Positions 1-9,373 of a DNA stretch of 64,000 nucleotides are shown here, piece by piece. Numbering within the stretch: the first letter of the stretch is position 1; each line of letters begins with the position of its first letter. The DNA comes from Egaibacter danicus (GTDB lineage: Bacteria; Pseudomonadota; Gammaproteobacteria; Burkholderiales; Burkholderiaceae_C), in contig JADJII010000002.1 of NCBI GenBank assembly GCA_016707075.1, positions 124,001-188,000 on the forward strand, written 5' to 3'. The position numbers and the translations under genes were made by a program. The notes under the pieces were generated by a model that saw only the letters and a program-made list of their open reading frames with translations, did no database searches and was not told the origin of the DNA.

Positions 1-2
1 TC

Positions 3-1043
3 ATGAGCAAAGCGCTACGTTTGTCTGAAAAGTGGTTTCGTCGCGGCCTGTGGCTGGTGGCGTTTGTGTTCGCCAGTTTCCTGATCGGTCTGGGCGGCAC
101 CATCGTGGGCGACCTGCCCAAAGTGGAGCAGCGCCAGACACTGGACGACTTCATGGACCCGGTTGCCACGCCGAAACTTCGCCAGACTATCAAGGACGCA
201 CAGCGCGCTGGCAAGGATGCACAGGAGACGCTGGAGCAGGCCCAGCTCCAGCTCAAGGTGGCACAGGCTGACAACCAGGCCGCGCGCGAAACCTTCAGCA
301 ACTGGCTCGCTACCCGTCGCGCCACGGCGCGTGCGGACCAGGACACCGAGCTCATCCAGCGCACGGAGCAGCTGGACGCTTTGCGCAAGACCGAGCGGGA
401 AGCGTTAACGCGAGTCGAAGCGCAACAGCAAGCCGCCCTCAACGCCAGCCAGACGGAGAGCCGTGCCAACGCGCAGTTGCAGGATCTTCAAAACACGGCA
501 CAAGTGGCCTGGCACAAAGCCGGGCGTGCGCAAGAGCTGCGTGTGTTTCTGTACCGCCTGATGCTCACCTTGCCGCTGCTGGCGGTGGCGGGCTGGCTGT
601 TTGTGAAAAAGCGCAAAGGCACCTACTGGCCGTTTGTGTGGGGTTTCATCTTCTTTGCGCTGTTTGCGTTCTTTGTGGAGCTGGTGCCGTATTTGCCCAG
701 CTACGGCGGCTACGTTCGGTACATCGTTGGCATTGGCATCACCGCTCTGGTGGGGCGATACGCCATTCTGGCCCTCAACCGCTATCTGGAGCGGCAAAAG
801 CTGGCTGAACAGTTGCCCGATGCGCAGCGCCGTGAGGAACTGAGTTATGACACCGCGCTCGCCCGTCTGGCCAAGGGCTTATGCCCGGGGTGTGAGCGTC
901 CGGTGGATTTGAAGGATGCCAAAAACGACTTCTGCCCGCACTGCGGCATTGGTTTGCATGACCATTGCGGACACTGCAACACCCGCAAGAGCGCTTTCTC
1001 CAAGTTCTGCCACGGGTGTGGAACGGCTGCCCTCAAGGCTTGA
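3..1043 (+). CDS. membrane protein with coiled coil and C-terminal double zinc ribbon
   Basis: A 346-residue protein of unknown function. One membrane helix lies near residues 14-36, a long Gln/Ala/Glu-rich coiled coil near 55-170, then about three hydrophobic segments near 180-255. The C-terminus has three CxxC-type pairs (CPGC, CPHC, CGHC, followed by CHGC), consistent with a double zinc ribbon of about residues 292-340. The ATG at base 3 is the first in frame, but the window edge hides the upstream region, so the start is likely rather than certain. The end overlaps the convergent lipoprotein gene by a few bases. No enzymatic motif is visible. Confidence 0.75.
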   Translation: MSKALRLSEKWFRRGLWLVAFVFASFLIGLGGTIVGDLPKVEQRQTLDDFMDPVATPKLRQTIKDAQRAGKDAQETLEQAQLQLKVAQADNQAARETFSNWLATRRATARADQDTELIQRTEQLDALRKTEREALTRVEAQQQAALNASQTESRANAQLQDLQNTAQVAWHKAGRAQELRVFLYRLMLTLPLLAVAGWLFVKKRKGTYWPFVWGFIFFALFAFFVELVPYLPSYGGYVRYIVGIGITALVGRYAILALNRYLERQKLAEQLPDAQRREELSYDTALARLAKGLCPGCERPVDLKDAKNDFCPHCGIGLHDHCGHCNTRKSAFSKFCHGCGTAALKA

Positions 1044-1836
1044 CTGAACCGTCGTTGCTGGTTGCCACAACCTGTGGTGGCGGCGACTTCAAATGCCCCA
1101 CATACTGCAGCGCCTGATGAATCCGCACCGAAGGAATATCGCCCTCGCGCATGTGCAGCAGGTCGCCGGGGTTGATCAGGCGCGGGTCGGCATCGGTCAG
1201 CGGCAGGCCCGCGCTGCGGTACGCCTCCAGCACAAACTGCGAGCAGAAAAACTGGTCGTTGCGGCCCAGTCCCAGTTGAACCGCGGCCACGCCGCGAAGG
1301 CAGAAGTCGCGCACCAGCGACGGCACCAGTGGCAGCTCGCAGGCGCGCCGCTCGATGGTAAATGGCGCCTGCAGCATGATGCCCACGTAGTTGTATTTCT
1401 GCCCCACGTGTTGGGCGGCAAAAGCGTTCATCTTGCTGACATGCTCAGCCGTTATGCCCGGGTGGCGAAAAGCCACTACGGTCACCTCTTCAGCCACCAG
1501 ATCGGCCACGGTTCGCCGGCGAATGCCTTCACCTACAGCCTCCACCACCTGGCTGTCGCCCAGGTAGACCGCTGCATGGCTGACGGGCGACAGCGTCGCC
1601 AGGCGGATGCCGGACGACTTCAGTCCGTTGTCCGCGGTGAGGATGATGTCACCCGGCTTGAGCGCAGCGCCGTCAACGAGCTGGCCACCATTGGCGGGGT
1701 TCAACGCCAGATTCTGAAACCCGATCATGGGCGCTGGATTGGCGTCGCTGGTTTTGATGCCGGTGGCGCAACCAGCGAGCACGAGCACAGCAACCAGACA
1801 CAGGGGCAGGGCGCAACGGCGTAGTGGAGAATTCAT
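1033..1836 (-). CDS. lipoprotein, permuted papain-like (YiiX/YaeF type) amidase
   Basis: A 267-residue protein starting with a lipoprotein signal peptide that ends in the lipobox LAGC (Cys about residue 23), so it is probably outer-membrane anchored. The body resembles the YiiX/C92 permuted papain fold: GDIILT, then SHAAVYLG with the candidate catalytic His, and much later FFCSQFVLEAY with the candidate nucleophile Cys, the reverse of the usual Cys-His order of NlpC/P60 enzymes. Family members are thought to act on amide bonds in peptidoglycan or lipids, but the substrate here is unknown. It is convergent with the zinc-ribbon gene. Confidence 0.75.
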   Translation of the reverse strand: MNSPLRRCALPLCLVAVLVLAGCATGIKTSDANPAPMIGFQNLALNPANGGQLVDGAALKPGDIILTADNGLKSSGIRLATLSPVSHAAVYLGDSQVVEAVGEGIRRRTVADLVAEEVTVVAFRHPGITAEHVSKMNAFAAQHVGQKYNYVGIMLQAPFTIERRACELPLVPSLVRDFCLRGVAAVQLGLGRNDQFFCSQFVLEAYRSAGLPLTDADPRLINPGDLLHMREGDIPSVRIHQALQYVGHLKSPPPQVVATSNDGSVKP

Positions 1837-1883
1837 GACCGTGGATAGGGTTGGCTGAAAACGCGGATTTTATATGCCAAATC

Positions 1884-1935
1884 GGCAGTCAGCCCTCATG
1901 GTATATGCGTAAACAGCTACTAAATATATAGCAAT
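1884..1935 (+). repeat. dispersed palindromic repeat, copy A
   Basis: This intergenic copy carries the family signature: AGCCCT, then TATATGCGTAAACAGCTA, then AAATATATAGCAA. The right half forms a short hairpin (GCTA...TAGC). It sits in the 123-base gap between the lipoprotein and pfkB genes, which otherwise shows nothing I recognise. Confidence 0.7.
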
Positions 1936-1959
1936 AAGCCTTCAGTCTGAAACCTCGAC

Positions 1960-2907
1960 TCAGGCCCGCGTGACTTTGACGTCGTTGTGCAGACGCTCCA
2001 CGTCGGCGGGTTGGCACAAAGCCGTGCCGGCACTCAGCAGTGCCGCTGCGCCCGACGCCATGCCGTAGCGAAACGCCTGCTCCAGGTCGTCGCTCCGGCT
2101 AAGGGCCCAGATCATGCCGCCTACAAAACTGTCTCCAGCACCAATCGAGCTGGCCACCTTCACGGCCACACCTTTGGCGCGTAGCGCCTGGTCTGCCGTG
2201 ACGAGCAGCGCACCGTCCTCACCCAGCGACAGCGCCACCACCTGCGCCTGTCCCTCATGAATCAGCTGCTGCGCTGCCTCGCGCCACTCGGTCTCAGAAG
2301 TCAGTGTCCGCCCCGTGAGATCGCGCAATTCACGAAGGCTGGGTTTCACCAGATAGACGCCAGCATCCAGTGCCGCCACCAGTGCCGCGCCGGAGGTGTC
2401 CACCACCACGCGGGTGCTTCCTTTGCTTGCCGCCTGAGCCACTTCAGCCAGTCTCGCGCAAAAGTCAGTCGGCACGCCGGGTGGCAGGCTGCCGCTCACC
2501 ACCAGATACCGTGGTGGCGTTGGCAGTGCGCCGACATAGGCCAGGCACGCTTCCCACTCCGGTTGCACCATGTCGGGTCCCGGCAGCACAAAGCGAAAGT
2601 CCCGCCCCGTGGACGACTCGCGCACCGAAAAGCTCTCCCGCGTTTCACCCGCAATGTGGATGCAATGGTGTGGTACCTGCTCTTCCATCAGCAACTGCTG
2701 CAGTAGCTGCCCGGTCACGCCCCCCACCGGAAACATGGCCAGACAATCGCCGCCCAGCCGGTGCACTACACGCGCGACATTGATGCCACCACCACCCGGA
2801 TGAAGGTTGGCGGCGGTGCAGCGCAGCTTATGCGTGTCCATGACCCTGTCAGTGGACGTGGAGACGTCCAGCGCAGGGTTCATGGTCACGGTCAGGATGT
2901 CGGTCAT
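1960..2907 (-). CDS. pfkB: PfkB-family hexose-phosphate kinase (6-phosphofructokinase II or 1-phosphofructokinase type)
   Basis: A 315-residue ribokinase/PfkB-family sugar kinase. Near the start it has TMNPALDVS and the phosphate-binding HPGGGGINVARV, and near the C-terminus SSIGAGDSFVGGM, the PfkB signature with the catalytic Asp. Family members phosphorylate fructose-6-phosphate or fructose-1-phosphate; the N-terminus resembles E. coli PfkB more than FruK. The chosen ATG begins MTDILTV; another in-frame ATG lies 30 bases upstream (2937) with an equally weak ribosome site. The PPi-type phosphofructokinase gene lies just beyond the next gene. Confidence 0.85.
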   Translation of the reverse strand: MTDILTVTMNPALDVSTSTDRVMDTHKLRCTAANLHPGGGGINVARVVHRLGGDCLAMFPVGGVTGQLLQQLLMEEQVPHHCIHIAGETRESFSVRESSTGRDFRFVLPGPDMVQPEWEACLAYVGALPTPPRYLVVSGSLPPGVPTDFCARLAEVAQAASKGSTRVVVDTSGAALVAALDAGVYLVKPSLRELRDLTGRTLTSETEWREAAQQLIHEGQAQVVALSLGEDGALLVTADQALRAKGVAVKVASSIGAGDSFVGGMIWALSRSDDLEQAFRYGMASGAAALLSAGTALCQPADVERLHNDVKVTRA

Positions 2908-2970
2908 GATGGGCGTCAGGGTGATGGTGCCCTCCATCCTACCGCCTGGACCAGCGCTACCCTGAAAGAC

Positions 2971-3309
2971 TCATCGGTTCGTGCCCGTCAGCAGGTCTCC
3001 GGCATTCAGGCCGATGACGCCCAGCACGATCAAGGCAATGGATATGGCCTTGACCATGCTCATGCTTTCCTGAAAAAACCAGTAGCCCACAACGGCCATC
3101 AGGGCCGTGCCGGCACCTGACCAGATGGCGTAGACAACGCCGATCTCCATGCGCTTGAGGGTTTGGGACAACAGGTAAAACGAAATTCCGTAAGCCAGGA
3201 CGGTCAGCACCGAAGGCCAGAGCCGCGTGAAGCCGTAGGATGTTTTGAGAGAAGAGGTGGCAACGATCTCGGCCGCAATGGCCAGAGCCAGAAAAATGGC
3301 GTTTTGCAT
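2971..3309 (-). CDS. small multidrug resistance (SMR) exporter, EmrE/QacE type
   Basis: A 112-residue inner-membrane protein with four predicted helices. The SMR-specific Glu lies in TM1 (AIAAEIVATSSLK), followed by GFTRLWPS and YAIWSGAGTALMA, which resemble the proton-coupled drug exporter EmrE rather than the guanidine exporter Gdx/SugE. The ATG at 3309 has a GGAGAA ribosome site; a longer reading frame from 3363 would add an unrelated leader. It is encoded downstream on the same strand as nothing else obvious and precedes pfkB by 63 bases. Confidence 0.88.
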   Translation of the reverse strand: MQNAIFLALAIAAEIVATSSLKTSYGFTRLWPSVLTVLAYGISFYLLSQTLKRMEIGVVYAIWSGAGTALMAVVGYWFFQESMSMVKAISIALIVLGVIGLNAGDLLTGTNR

Positions 3310-3544
3310 GGTGTTCTCCACGGTGATGCAGATTGAAAGGAGGTCGGCATGCGTGCATGCCAAAACAAAACCCGATCAAGCCTCAGCCGTAACTGGTCAA
3401 TGCACAGTAGTAGAGATAAAACACCGGTGAGTAGCACATGGGAAGATTGTAGGGCGTTGGCGTGACAGGCGTGCTGCATCAAAGGCACAATCCCATTGCA
3501 TGGTTCAGCGCGTTTTGCTGATCGCCCCAACAAGGAGATAGCGC

Positions 3545-4765
3545 ATGGCATCCGGAAAAATACTCGTCGCACAAGGTGGCGGCCCTACCGCCGTGATCAA
3601 CCAGTCACTGGTGGGCGTGGCACTGGAGGCGCGCCGCTTCACGCAGGTTGAGCATATTTACGGCGCGCGTCACGGGGTACGCGGTATCGTGAACGAAGAT
3701 TTTCTGGACCTCACGCAGGAAACCAGTCATAACCTGGAGCTGGTGGCCAACACACCTTCCAGCGCGCTGGGTTCCACGCGTGACAAACCGGATATTGCTT
3801 ATTGCAAAGAAATTTTCAAGGTGCTGCAGGCGCACCAGATCGAACACTTCTTCTACATCGGCGGCAACGATTCTTCAGACACCGTGCGCATCGTGAGCCA
3901 GGAGGCCAGCAAGGCTGGTTACCCGCTACGCAGCATCCACATTCCGAAGACGATTGACAACGATCTCGTGGGCAACGACCACACCCCTGGCTTCCCGTCC
4001 GCCGCGCGTTTTGTGGCGCAGGCCTTTGCCGGGGCCAATCTGGACAACGCAGCCTTGCCCGGCGTTTACGTGGGCGTGGTGATGGGGCGTCATGCGGGTT
4101 TCCTGACAGCCGCATCGGCGCTGGGCAAGAAGTTTCCGGAAGATGGTCCGCACCTGATTTACCTGCCCGAGCGCACCTTTGTGCTGGAAAAATTCCTGGC
4201 TGATGTGAAAGCCACCTATGAGCGCTATGGCCGCTGCGTGATTGCGGTGTCCGAAGGCATTCACGATGCCAACGGCACCCCGGTGCTGAGTTTGCTGGCC
4301 AAAGAGCTGGAGCACGATGCGCATGGCAATGTGCAGCTGTCTGGCACGGGTGCGCTGGCCGACTTGTTGTGCGAAGAGATCAAGTCCAAACTCGGCATCA
4401 AGCGCGTGCGGGGCGATACCTTTGGCTACCTGCAGCGATCATTCATCGGCTGCGTGTCAGATGTGGACCAGCGCGAGGCGCGCGAGGTGGGCGAAAAAGC
4501 CGTGCAGTTTGCCATGTGGGGCTCGCGCGATGGCTCGGTCGCCATCAAGCGCACCGGGTTCTATTCAGTGGACTATGAACTGCTGCCACTCGAAGCCGTG
4601 GCTGGCAAGACCCGCGTGATGGAAGACGAATTCATATCGAGCAGCGGCACCGATGTGACCGATGCATTCCGTCTGTATTTGCGCCCACTGCTGGGCTCAG
4701 GTATGCCTGATGCCTTCCGGCTTCGCCACCATCCGGTGGCGAAAGTTCTGAATACAGCAAGATAA
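3545..4765 (+). CDS. pfp: pyrophosphate-dependent 6-phosphofructokinase
   Basis: A 406-residue PfkA-superfamily enzyme that interconverts fructose-6-phosphate and fructose-1,6-bisphosphate. Two signatures point to PPi rather than ATP as phosphoryl donor: GGNDS where ATP enzymes have GGDGS (the Asp blocks the ATP alpha-phosphate pocket), and PKTIDNDL where ATP enzymes have PGTIDND. MGRHAGF is the usual fructose-6-phosphate-binding stretch. AAGGAGA precedes the ATG at good spacing. The assignment of donor is from family knowledge and not tested. Confidence 0.88.
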   Translation: MASGKILVAQGGGPTAVINQSLVGVALEARRFTQVEHIYGARHGVRGIVNEDFLDLTQETSHNLELVANTPSSALGSTRDKPDIAYCKEIFKVLQAHQIEHFFYIGGNDSSDTVRIVSQEASKAGYPLRSIHIPKTIDNDLVGNDHTPGFPSAARFVAQAFAGANLDNAALPGVYVGVVMGRHAGFLTAASALGKKFPEDGPHLIYLPERTFVLEKFLADVKATYERYGRCVIAVSEGIHDANGTPVLSLLAKELEHDAHGNVQLSGTGALADLLCEEIKSKLGIKRVRGDTFGYLQRSFIGCVSDVDQREAREVGEKAVQFAMWGSRDGSVAIKRTGFYSVDYELLPLEAVAGKTRVMEDEFISSSGTDVTDAFRLYLRPLLGSGMPDAFRLRHHPVAKVLNTAR

Positions 4766-4800
4766 GCCGGACTAACCGGTTCTTTTCCTCGCGTTAGGGT

Positions 4801-4827
4801 TCAAGCCGGTCGGTAAAGTGCCGATAG
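4801..4827 (+). promoter_or_regulatory. candidate FliA (sigma-28) promoter for the chemoreceptor
   Basis: GCCGATAG at 4820-4827 matches seven of eight bases of the sigma-28 -10 element. Eleven bases upstream is TCAAGCCG (4801-4808), a weaker match to TAAAGTTT. The pair lies 63 bases before the chemoreceptor start, and chemoreceptors are commonly in the flagellar regulon. The -35 match is poor, so this is tentative. Confidence 0.4.
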
Positions 4828-4889
4828 GGTTGGTGGGGGTGTTTTTGGCTTTCCCCATTGACCGAATCCACAACTGACCAGGAATTCCC

Positions 4890-6665
4890 TTGAACATCTT
4901 CAGCGATATGAAAATTGGCACCCGTCTGGGTTTGGCCTTCGGCGCAGTGTTGCTGATCACGGCACTCATCAGTGGCATGGGCATCTGGCGCCTGAACACG
5001 CTGAAAGTTGCCAGTGAGGAGTTGGCCACCGTGGAGTTGGAGCGCAACTCGCTTGCCCAAAGCTGGACCGCCAATATCAATTTGAACTGGGTTCGTACGT
5101 CCGCAGCGTTGCACGCGGCAGATTTGGCGGAAGTAACCGTCCTCCAGAAAGACATGGCTGAGACATCAAAAAAAATCAGCGAATCCCAGAAGCGCATGGT
5201 GACCCTGATTCAGGATGAAAAAGGCAAGGAGCTGATGGCCGACATTGGCAAGAAACGCGAACTGTACAGCGGACCCCGCGCGGATCTGTTGAAACGCAAG
5301 CTTGCTGGCGACAACGTGGCGGCGGACTCCGACCGCAGTTTGCGACCTCTTGCGGAAGACTATCTCAAGGCCATGGCTAAACTGGAACAGCACATGGACG
5401 AGCGGCTTGCCCAGAGTCAGGCACAAGCGGCTGCAATTGCAAGCACCAGTCAAATGGCGATTGGTGGCGGCGCCGTGCTGGCCGCTGTCCTGGGCTTGTT
5501 GTTTGCGGTACTGGCGACACGCTCGATTACCGTTCCGATGCAACGCGCCATTGCGTCTGCCGAAACCATCACACAGGGCAATTTATCGGCCAGCCTGGAA
5601 ACCTCGGGAAAAGACGAGACCGGGCAACTGCTGAAGGCTCTATCAGATATGAAAGACAACCTGGCACGCATCGTCGGTGATGTTCGCCAGAACGCCCATG
5701 GCGTAGCCACGGCCAGCGCCGAGATAGCCCAAGGCAACCACGACCTGAGCGCACGCACCGAACAGCAAGCCAGTGCACTGGAAGAAACCGCCGCCTCCAT
5801 GGAAGAACTCAGCGCCACCGTCAAACAAAACGCCGACAGCGCCCGCCAGGCCAACCAGCTCGCCATGAGTGCCAGCACCGTGGCCGTCAAAGGCGGCGAA
5901 GTCGTCGGACAAGTCGTGGAAACCATGAAAGGCATCAACGACTCCTCCAGAAAGATCGCCGACATCATCAGCGTCATCGACGGCATCGCCTTCCAGACCA
6001 ACATCCTGGCTTTGAACGCAGCGGTAGAGGCCGCCCGTGCCGGCGAACAGGGCCGTGGCTTTGCCGTCGTCGCCTCCGAAGTGCGCTCCCTGGCCGGTCG
6101 CAGCGCTGAGGCTGCCAAAGAGATCAAGGCCCTCATTGGCGCCAGTGTGGAGCGGGTCGAGCAGGGCACCACCCTGGTGGACCAGGCCGGCGTCACCATG
6201 ACCGAGGTCGTCAGCAGTATCCGCCGGGTCACCGACCTGATGGGTGAAATCAGTGCGGCCAGCAACGAACAGAGCTCCGGCGTCTCCCAGGTGGGCGAAG
6301 CCGTGACGCAGATGGATCAGGCCACCCAGCAAAACGCCGCCCTGGTCGAAGAAATGGCCGCCGCCGCCTCCAGCCTCAAATCCCAGGCGCAGGAGCTGGT
6401 CGCCACGGTAGCGGTGTTCAAGCTCGGTAATGAAGGAGCCCAGCCCGTCAGCCAGCCCCGGAGCCTGTCAACCCGGAGCACCCCCGGTTTCAAGCCGGTA
6501 TCGTCAGCCACCAGTGCGAAGGCACCGGCGCTGACGGAGCGGCGCAGCCCGAACCGGGCGACCAATGTGGCGCGCATGCCGGCCAAACCACCCAGCCCCA
6601 GGGCTGCCCCCGCCCCCACTGCCGTGGCCAAAAACGGCTCCGATGATGAGTGGACCAGCTTTTAA
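4890..6665 (+). CDS. methyl-accepting chemotaxis protein
   Basis: A 591-residue class chemoreceptor of Tar/Tsr-like topology. TM1 lies near residues 10-30, a four-helix-bundle ligand-binding region follows to about 185, TM2 is near 190-210, then HAMP and the signalling domain with the conserved hairpin tip (IDGIAFQTNILALNAAVEAA). The C-terminus ends in a WTSF-like pentapeptide (DEWTSF), similar to the NWETF tether for CheR/CheB. The start is TTG at 4890 with AGGAA five bases upstream; an internal ATG at 4908 is the alternative. It heads a likely operon with the GGDEF-EAL and cheW genes. Confidence 0.93.
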   Translation: MNIFSDMKIGTRLGLAFGAVLLITALISGMGIWRLNTLKVASEELATVELERNSLAQSWTANINLNWVRTSAALHAADLAEVTVLQKDMAETSKKISESQKRMVTLIQDEKGKELMADIGKKRELYSGPRADLLKRKLAGDNVAADSDRSLRPLAEDYLKAMAKLEQHMDERLAQSQAQAAAIASTSQMAIGGGAVLAAVLGLLFAVLATRSITVPMQRAIASAETITQGNLSASLETSGKDETGQLLKALSDMKDNLARIVGDVRQNAHGVATASAEIAQGNHDLSARTEQQASALEETAASMEELSATVKQNADSARQANQLAMSASTVAVKGGEVVGQVVETMKGINDSSRKIADIISVIDGIAFQTNILALNAAVEAARAGEQGRGFAVVASEVRSLAGRSAEAAKEIKALIGASVERVEQGTTLVDQAGVTMTEVVSSIRRVTDLMGEISAASNEQSSGVSQVGEAVTQMDQATQQNAALVEEMAAAASSLKSQAQELVATVAVFKLGNEGAQPVSQPRSLSTRSTPGFKPVSSATSAKAPALTERRSPNRATNVARMPAKPPSPRAAPAPTAVAKNGSDDEWTSF

Positions 6666-6722
6666 CGGCGGAACCTTCAAGTACCAGGCTCTGCACCGCA
6701 CACCTGCCAAGGCACGTCGCGC

Positions 6723-8768
6723 ATGATGAGAAAAAATGACCTGAGAGCTGTTTTGTACTGGGTCGTTGGCTTGACCGTGGCATTGCTCGCTCTGGGTTTG
6801 GTGATCCGCAACGAAAGGATCTACCAGATGGACCGGGGCGCCAAGCGCTCCGCCCAGCAATGGGCAAAAATTGTTGAGCAGACGGTTCCGGATTTCGACG
6901 TTGTATTAACGACCGGGGTGCTTTCAGCCGAGGCACGCAACCATCTGCTGCGCCTGCGCAATGCCGGCGATGTATTTCGCTTCAAGCTGTTTGATCGAAA
7001 CGGAACAGTGATTTTGATTTCTGATGATCTGGAAAACCCCATCCTGCCAAAGTACGACAGCAGCAAAGATGGAATAGGTGATGATCATGCCGGCGGGATC
7101 AGGACACCTATTCGCGACCAGGTTCTGGCCGGCACACCCTATACCGAGCTGCATCAGGGGGACCGGCCGGATCGTCCTTCGGTCTACAGCGAAGCCTATG
7201 TGCCCATAACCCATGCGGGACAGGTAATCGGTGCAGTAGAAGTCTATGTCAATCAAACGGAGATTACCGCCACTACCCGGCGTAGTCTCACCATCATCGT
7301 TGGTGCCGTCACGGCGGTGTTGCTGCTGATTGGCATCATTACTGCCTATTTGTTCTGGCAGCGGTTGCGTCAGCAACGTCGCTCCGACGATCGGGTGCGG
7401 TACATGGCAAAACACGATGTTTTAAGTGGGGCCATGAACCGTACCAGCTTCGGTGAAGCACTCAGTCAGGCGGCACTGCGCACGGAAAAAAAAGGCGGGC
7501 CGGCTTTTTCACTGCTATGCATCGATCTGGATAAATTCAAGGAAGTCAACGATTCACTGGGTCACGCCGCGGGCGACCAGGTCTTGCGCATTGCTACCCA
7601 GCGGCTCAAGGCCTGCCTGCGTGAAGGCGACCAGGTGGCGCGGCTGGGTGGTGACGAGTTTGCGATCCTGCTGATGGGCCTGTCCACTACAGCCAGTGTG
7701 ACGCCCCTGGCTCAGCGAATCGTGCAGACGCTGGCGGCGCCGTTCGAACTGTCTGACCAGCGTGTGTACTGCGGTGGCAGCGTGGGCATAGCCATTTACG
7801 GCGTGGACGGTACCGAAGCAGAAGACCTGATGATCAAGGCTGATCTCGCGCTCTATCGCGCCAAAGCGGACGGGCGTGGCACATTCAGCTTTTACGACAT
7901 CGCGATGGACAGGCAAATGAAGTCCCGGCGTGAACTTACACGTGACCTGCGCGATGCGATTCTGACCGGGCAAATGTCCGTGCACTACCAGCCCCTGCAT
8001 GGCAGCGATGGCAAGGCATTGATGGGCTATGAGGCATTGCTTCGGTGGCAGCATCCTGATCGCGGCAACGTGACACCCGCCCAATTCATTCCCCTGGCGG
8101 AAGAAACCGGCTTGATTGATGACATCGGTCTGTGGGTACTGCGGCGTGCCTGCACTGATGCCGCCAGTTGGCCGCCCCCTTTGACAGTGGCGGTCAACCT
8201 TTCCGCAGCCCAGTTCACCCGTGGGAATCTGGTCGAACAGGTATCGCAGGCGCTCGCTGACAGTGGTCTGCCCGCCGGGCGACTGGAGCTGGAAATCACC
8301 GAATCCCTGCTCATGAACAACTCCGAGCAGGTCATGAAAACCCTGCAGAGTCTCGCGGCGATGGGGGTTTCCATTGCCATGGACGACTTTGGAACCGGGT
8401 ATTCAAGCCTGGCCTACCTTTGGCGATTTCCGTTCAACAAGGTCAAGATTGATCGGGCCTTTACCCACAGCCTGGTTGACGATCCCAAGGTCGGCAAGAT
8501 CGTGCATTCCATTGTGACATTGGCACATTCGCTGGATATCCGCGTCAACGCAGAGGGCGTCGAAACCCCAAGCCAGATGGCCGCCCTGCAGGAGCATGGT
8601 TGTGATGAGTTGCAGGGCTTTCTGCTGGGCCGCCCTGGTCCCCTCAAGGGGCTTACCCATGCTGGATTCATCGAAGGCCAGACACATGCCACACGGCGGG
8701 GCGAGGCTCGGGAATCCCTGTTTGCCTCGTTGCCCATGGATCTTCCGCCAACCCCTCCCAATCGTTGA
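6723..8768 (+). CDS. bifunctional GGDEF-EAL cyclic-di-GMP protein
   Basis: A 681-residue inner-membrane signalling protein. TM1 lies near residues 10-28, a periplasmic sensor region to about 190, TM2 near 195-215, then a GGDEF domain with intact LGGDEFAILL and an EAL domain with YEALLRW and DDFGTGYSSLAYL. Both catalytic motifs look intact, so it could make and/or degrade cyclic-di-GMP. Two tandem ATGs (6723 and 6726) are possible starts. It lies between the chemoreceptor and cheW, suggesting co-expression with chemotaxis functions. Confidence 0.92.
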   Translation: MMRKNDLRAVLYWVVGLTVALLALGLVIRNERIYQMDRGAKRSAQQWAKIVEQTVPDFDVVLTTGVLSAEARNHLLRLRNAGDVFRFKLFDRNGTVILISDDLENPILPKYDSSKDGIGDDHAGGIRTPIRDQVLAGTPYTELHQGDRPDRPSVYSEAYVPITHAGQVIGAVEVYVNQTEITATTRRSLTIIVGAVTAVLLLIGIITAYLFWQRLRQQRRSDDRVRYMAKHDVLSGAMNRTSFGEALSQAALRTEKKGGPAFSLLCIDLDKFKEVNDSLGHAAGDQVLRIATQRLKACLREGDQVARLGGDEFAILLMGLSTTASVTPLAQRIVQTLAAPFELSDQRVYCGGSVGIAIYGVDGTEAEDLMIKADLALYRAKADGRGTFSFYDIAMDRQMKSRRELTRDLRDAILTGQMSVHYQPLHGSDGKALMGYEALLRWQHPDRGNVTPAQFIPLAEETGLIDDIGLWVLRRACTDAASWPPPLTVAVNLSAAQFTRGNLVEQVSQALADSGLPAGRLELEITESLLMNNSEQVMKTLQSLAAMGVSIAMDDFGTGYSSLAYLWRFPFNKVKIDRAFTHSLVDDPKVGKIVHSIVTLAHSLDIRVNAEGVETPSQMAALQEHGCDELQGFLLGRPGPLKGLTHAGFIEGQTHATRRGEARESLFASLPMDLPPTPPNR

Positions 8769-8796
8769 GACGATTTGCCGAACCAGGAGTCAATAA

Positions 8797-9345
8797 ATGA
8801 TGCAAACCAATCCAGATGCCACCCCTGCAAGCGCTTCGCCGCGCCAGACTCCAGGCACCGGCGCGGGCCTGAGCAGCGCCGTCACCACCATCCGGGAGTT
8901 CCTGACCTTCAAGCTCGGAGCCGAAGAGTACGGCATGGACATCCTGCGGGTGCAGGAGATCCGCTCCTATGAGGAGCCCACCCGCATGGCCAATGCGGCG
9001 CCCTTCATCAAGGGGGTGATCAATCTGCGCGGCGTGATTGTGCCCATCGTGGACATGCGCATGCGCTTTAACCTCTCCGGAGTCACCTACAACAGCTTCA
9101 CGGTGGTGATCGTGATCAACGTGGCCAACCGCATTCTGGGCATGGTGGTCGATGGGGTGTCGGATGTGATCTCGCTCAAACCGGATCAACTGCGACCCAC
9201 ACCTGACTTGACGAGCGCTATTGGCGAAGACCACGTGCTGGCCATTGGCTCGGTGGAGGACCGCATGCTGATCCTGCTCGATATCGAGAAGCTGATGAGT
9301 TCAGCGGATATGGGGCTGGTTGAGCAGGCTGGAAAGCAGCACTGA
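8797..9345 (+). CDS. cheW: chemotaxis coupling protein CheW
   Basis: A 182-residue CheW-domain protein with an approximately 25-residue low-complexity N-terminal extension. The core has FLTFKLGAEEYGMDILRVQE, FIKGVINLRGVIVPIVDM and VDGVSDVI, the usual scaffold that joins chemoreceptors to CheA. It starts 28 bases after the GGDEF-EAL gene with a ribosome site (AGGAG), so it is the third gene of the putative operon. No cheA is nearby, so it may serve a chemosensory array encoded elsewhere. Confidence 0.93.
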   Translation: MMQTNPDATPASASPRQTPGTGAGLSSAVTTIREFLTFKLGAEEYGMDILRVQEIRSYEEPTRMANAAPFIKGVINLRGVIVPIVDMRMRFNLSGVTYNSFTVVIVINVANRILGMVVDGVSDVISLKPDQLRPTPDLTSAIGEDHVLAIGSVEDRMLILLDIEKLMSSADMGLVEQAGKQH

Positions 9346-9373
9346 CGTGTCACGTTGACGGTCAATTTCCTCT

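Noticed and set aside
3310..3420. Guanidine-II (mini-ykkC) riboswitch upstream of the SMR gene
   Set aside because: A GGCATG/CATGCC hairpin and a loop with ACGG exist, but the pair of ACGR loops is not met, and the transporter has EmrE rather than Gdx residues.
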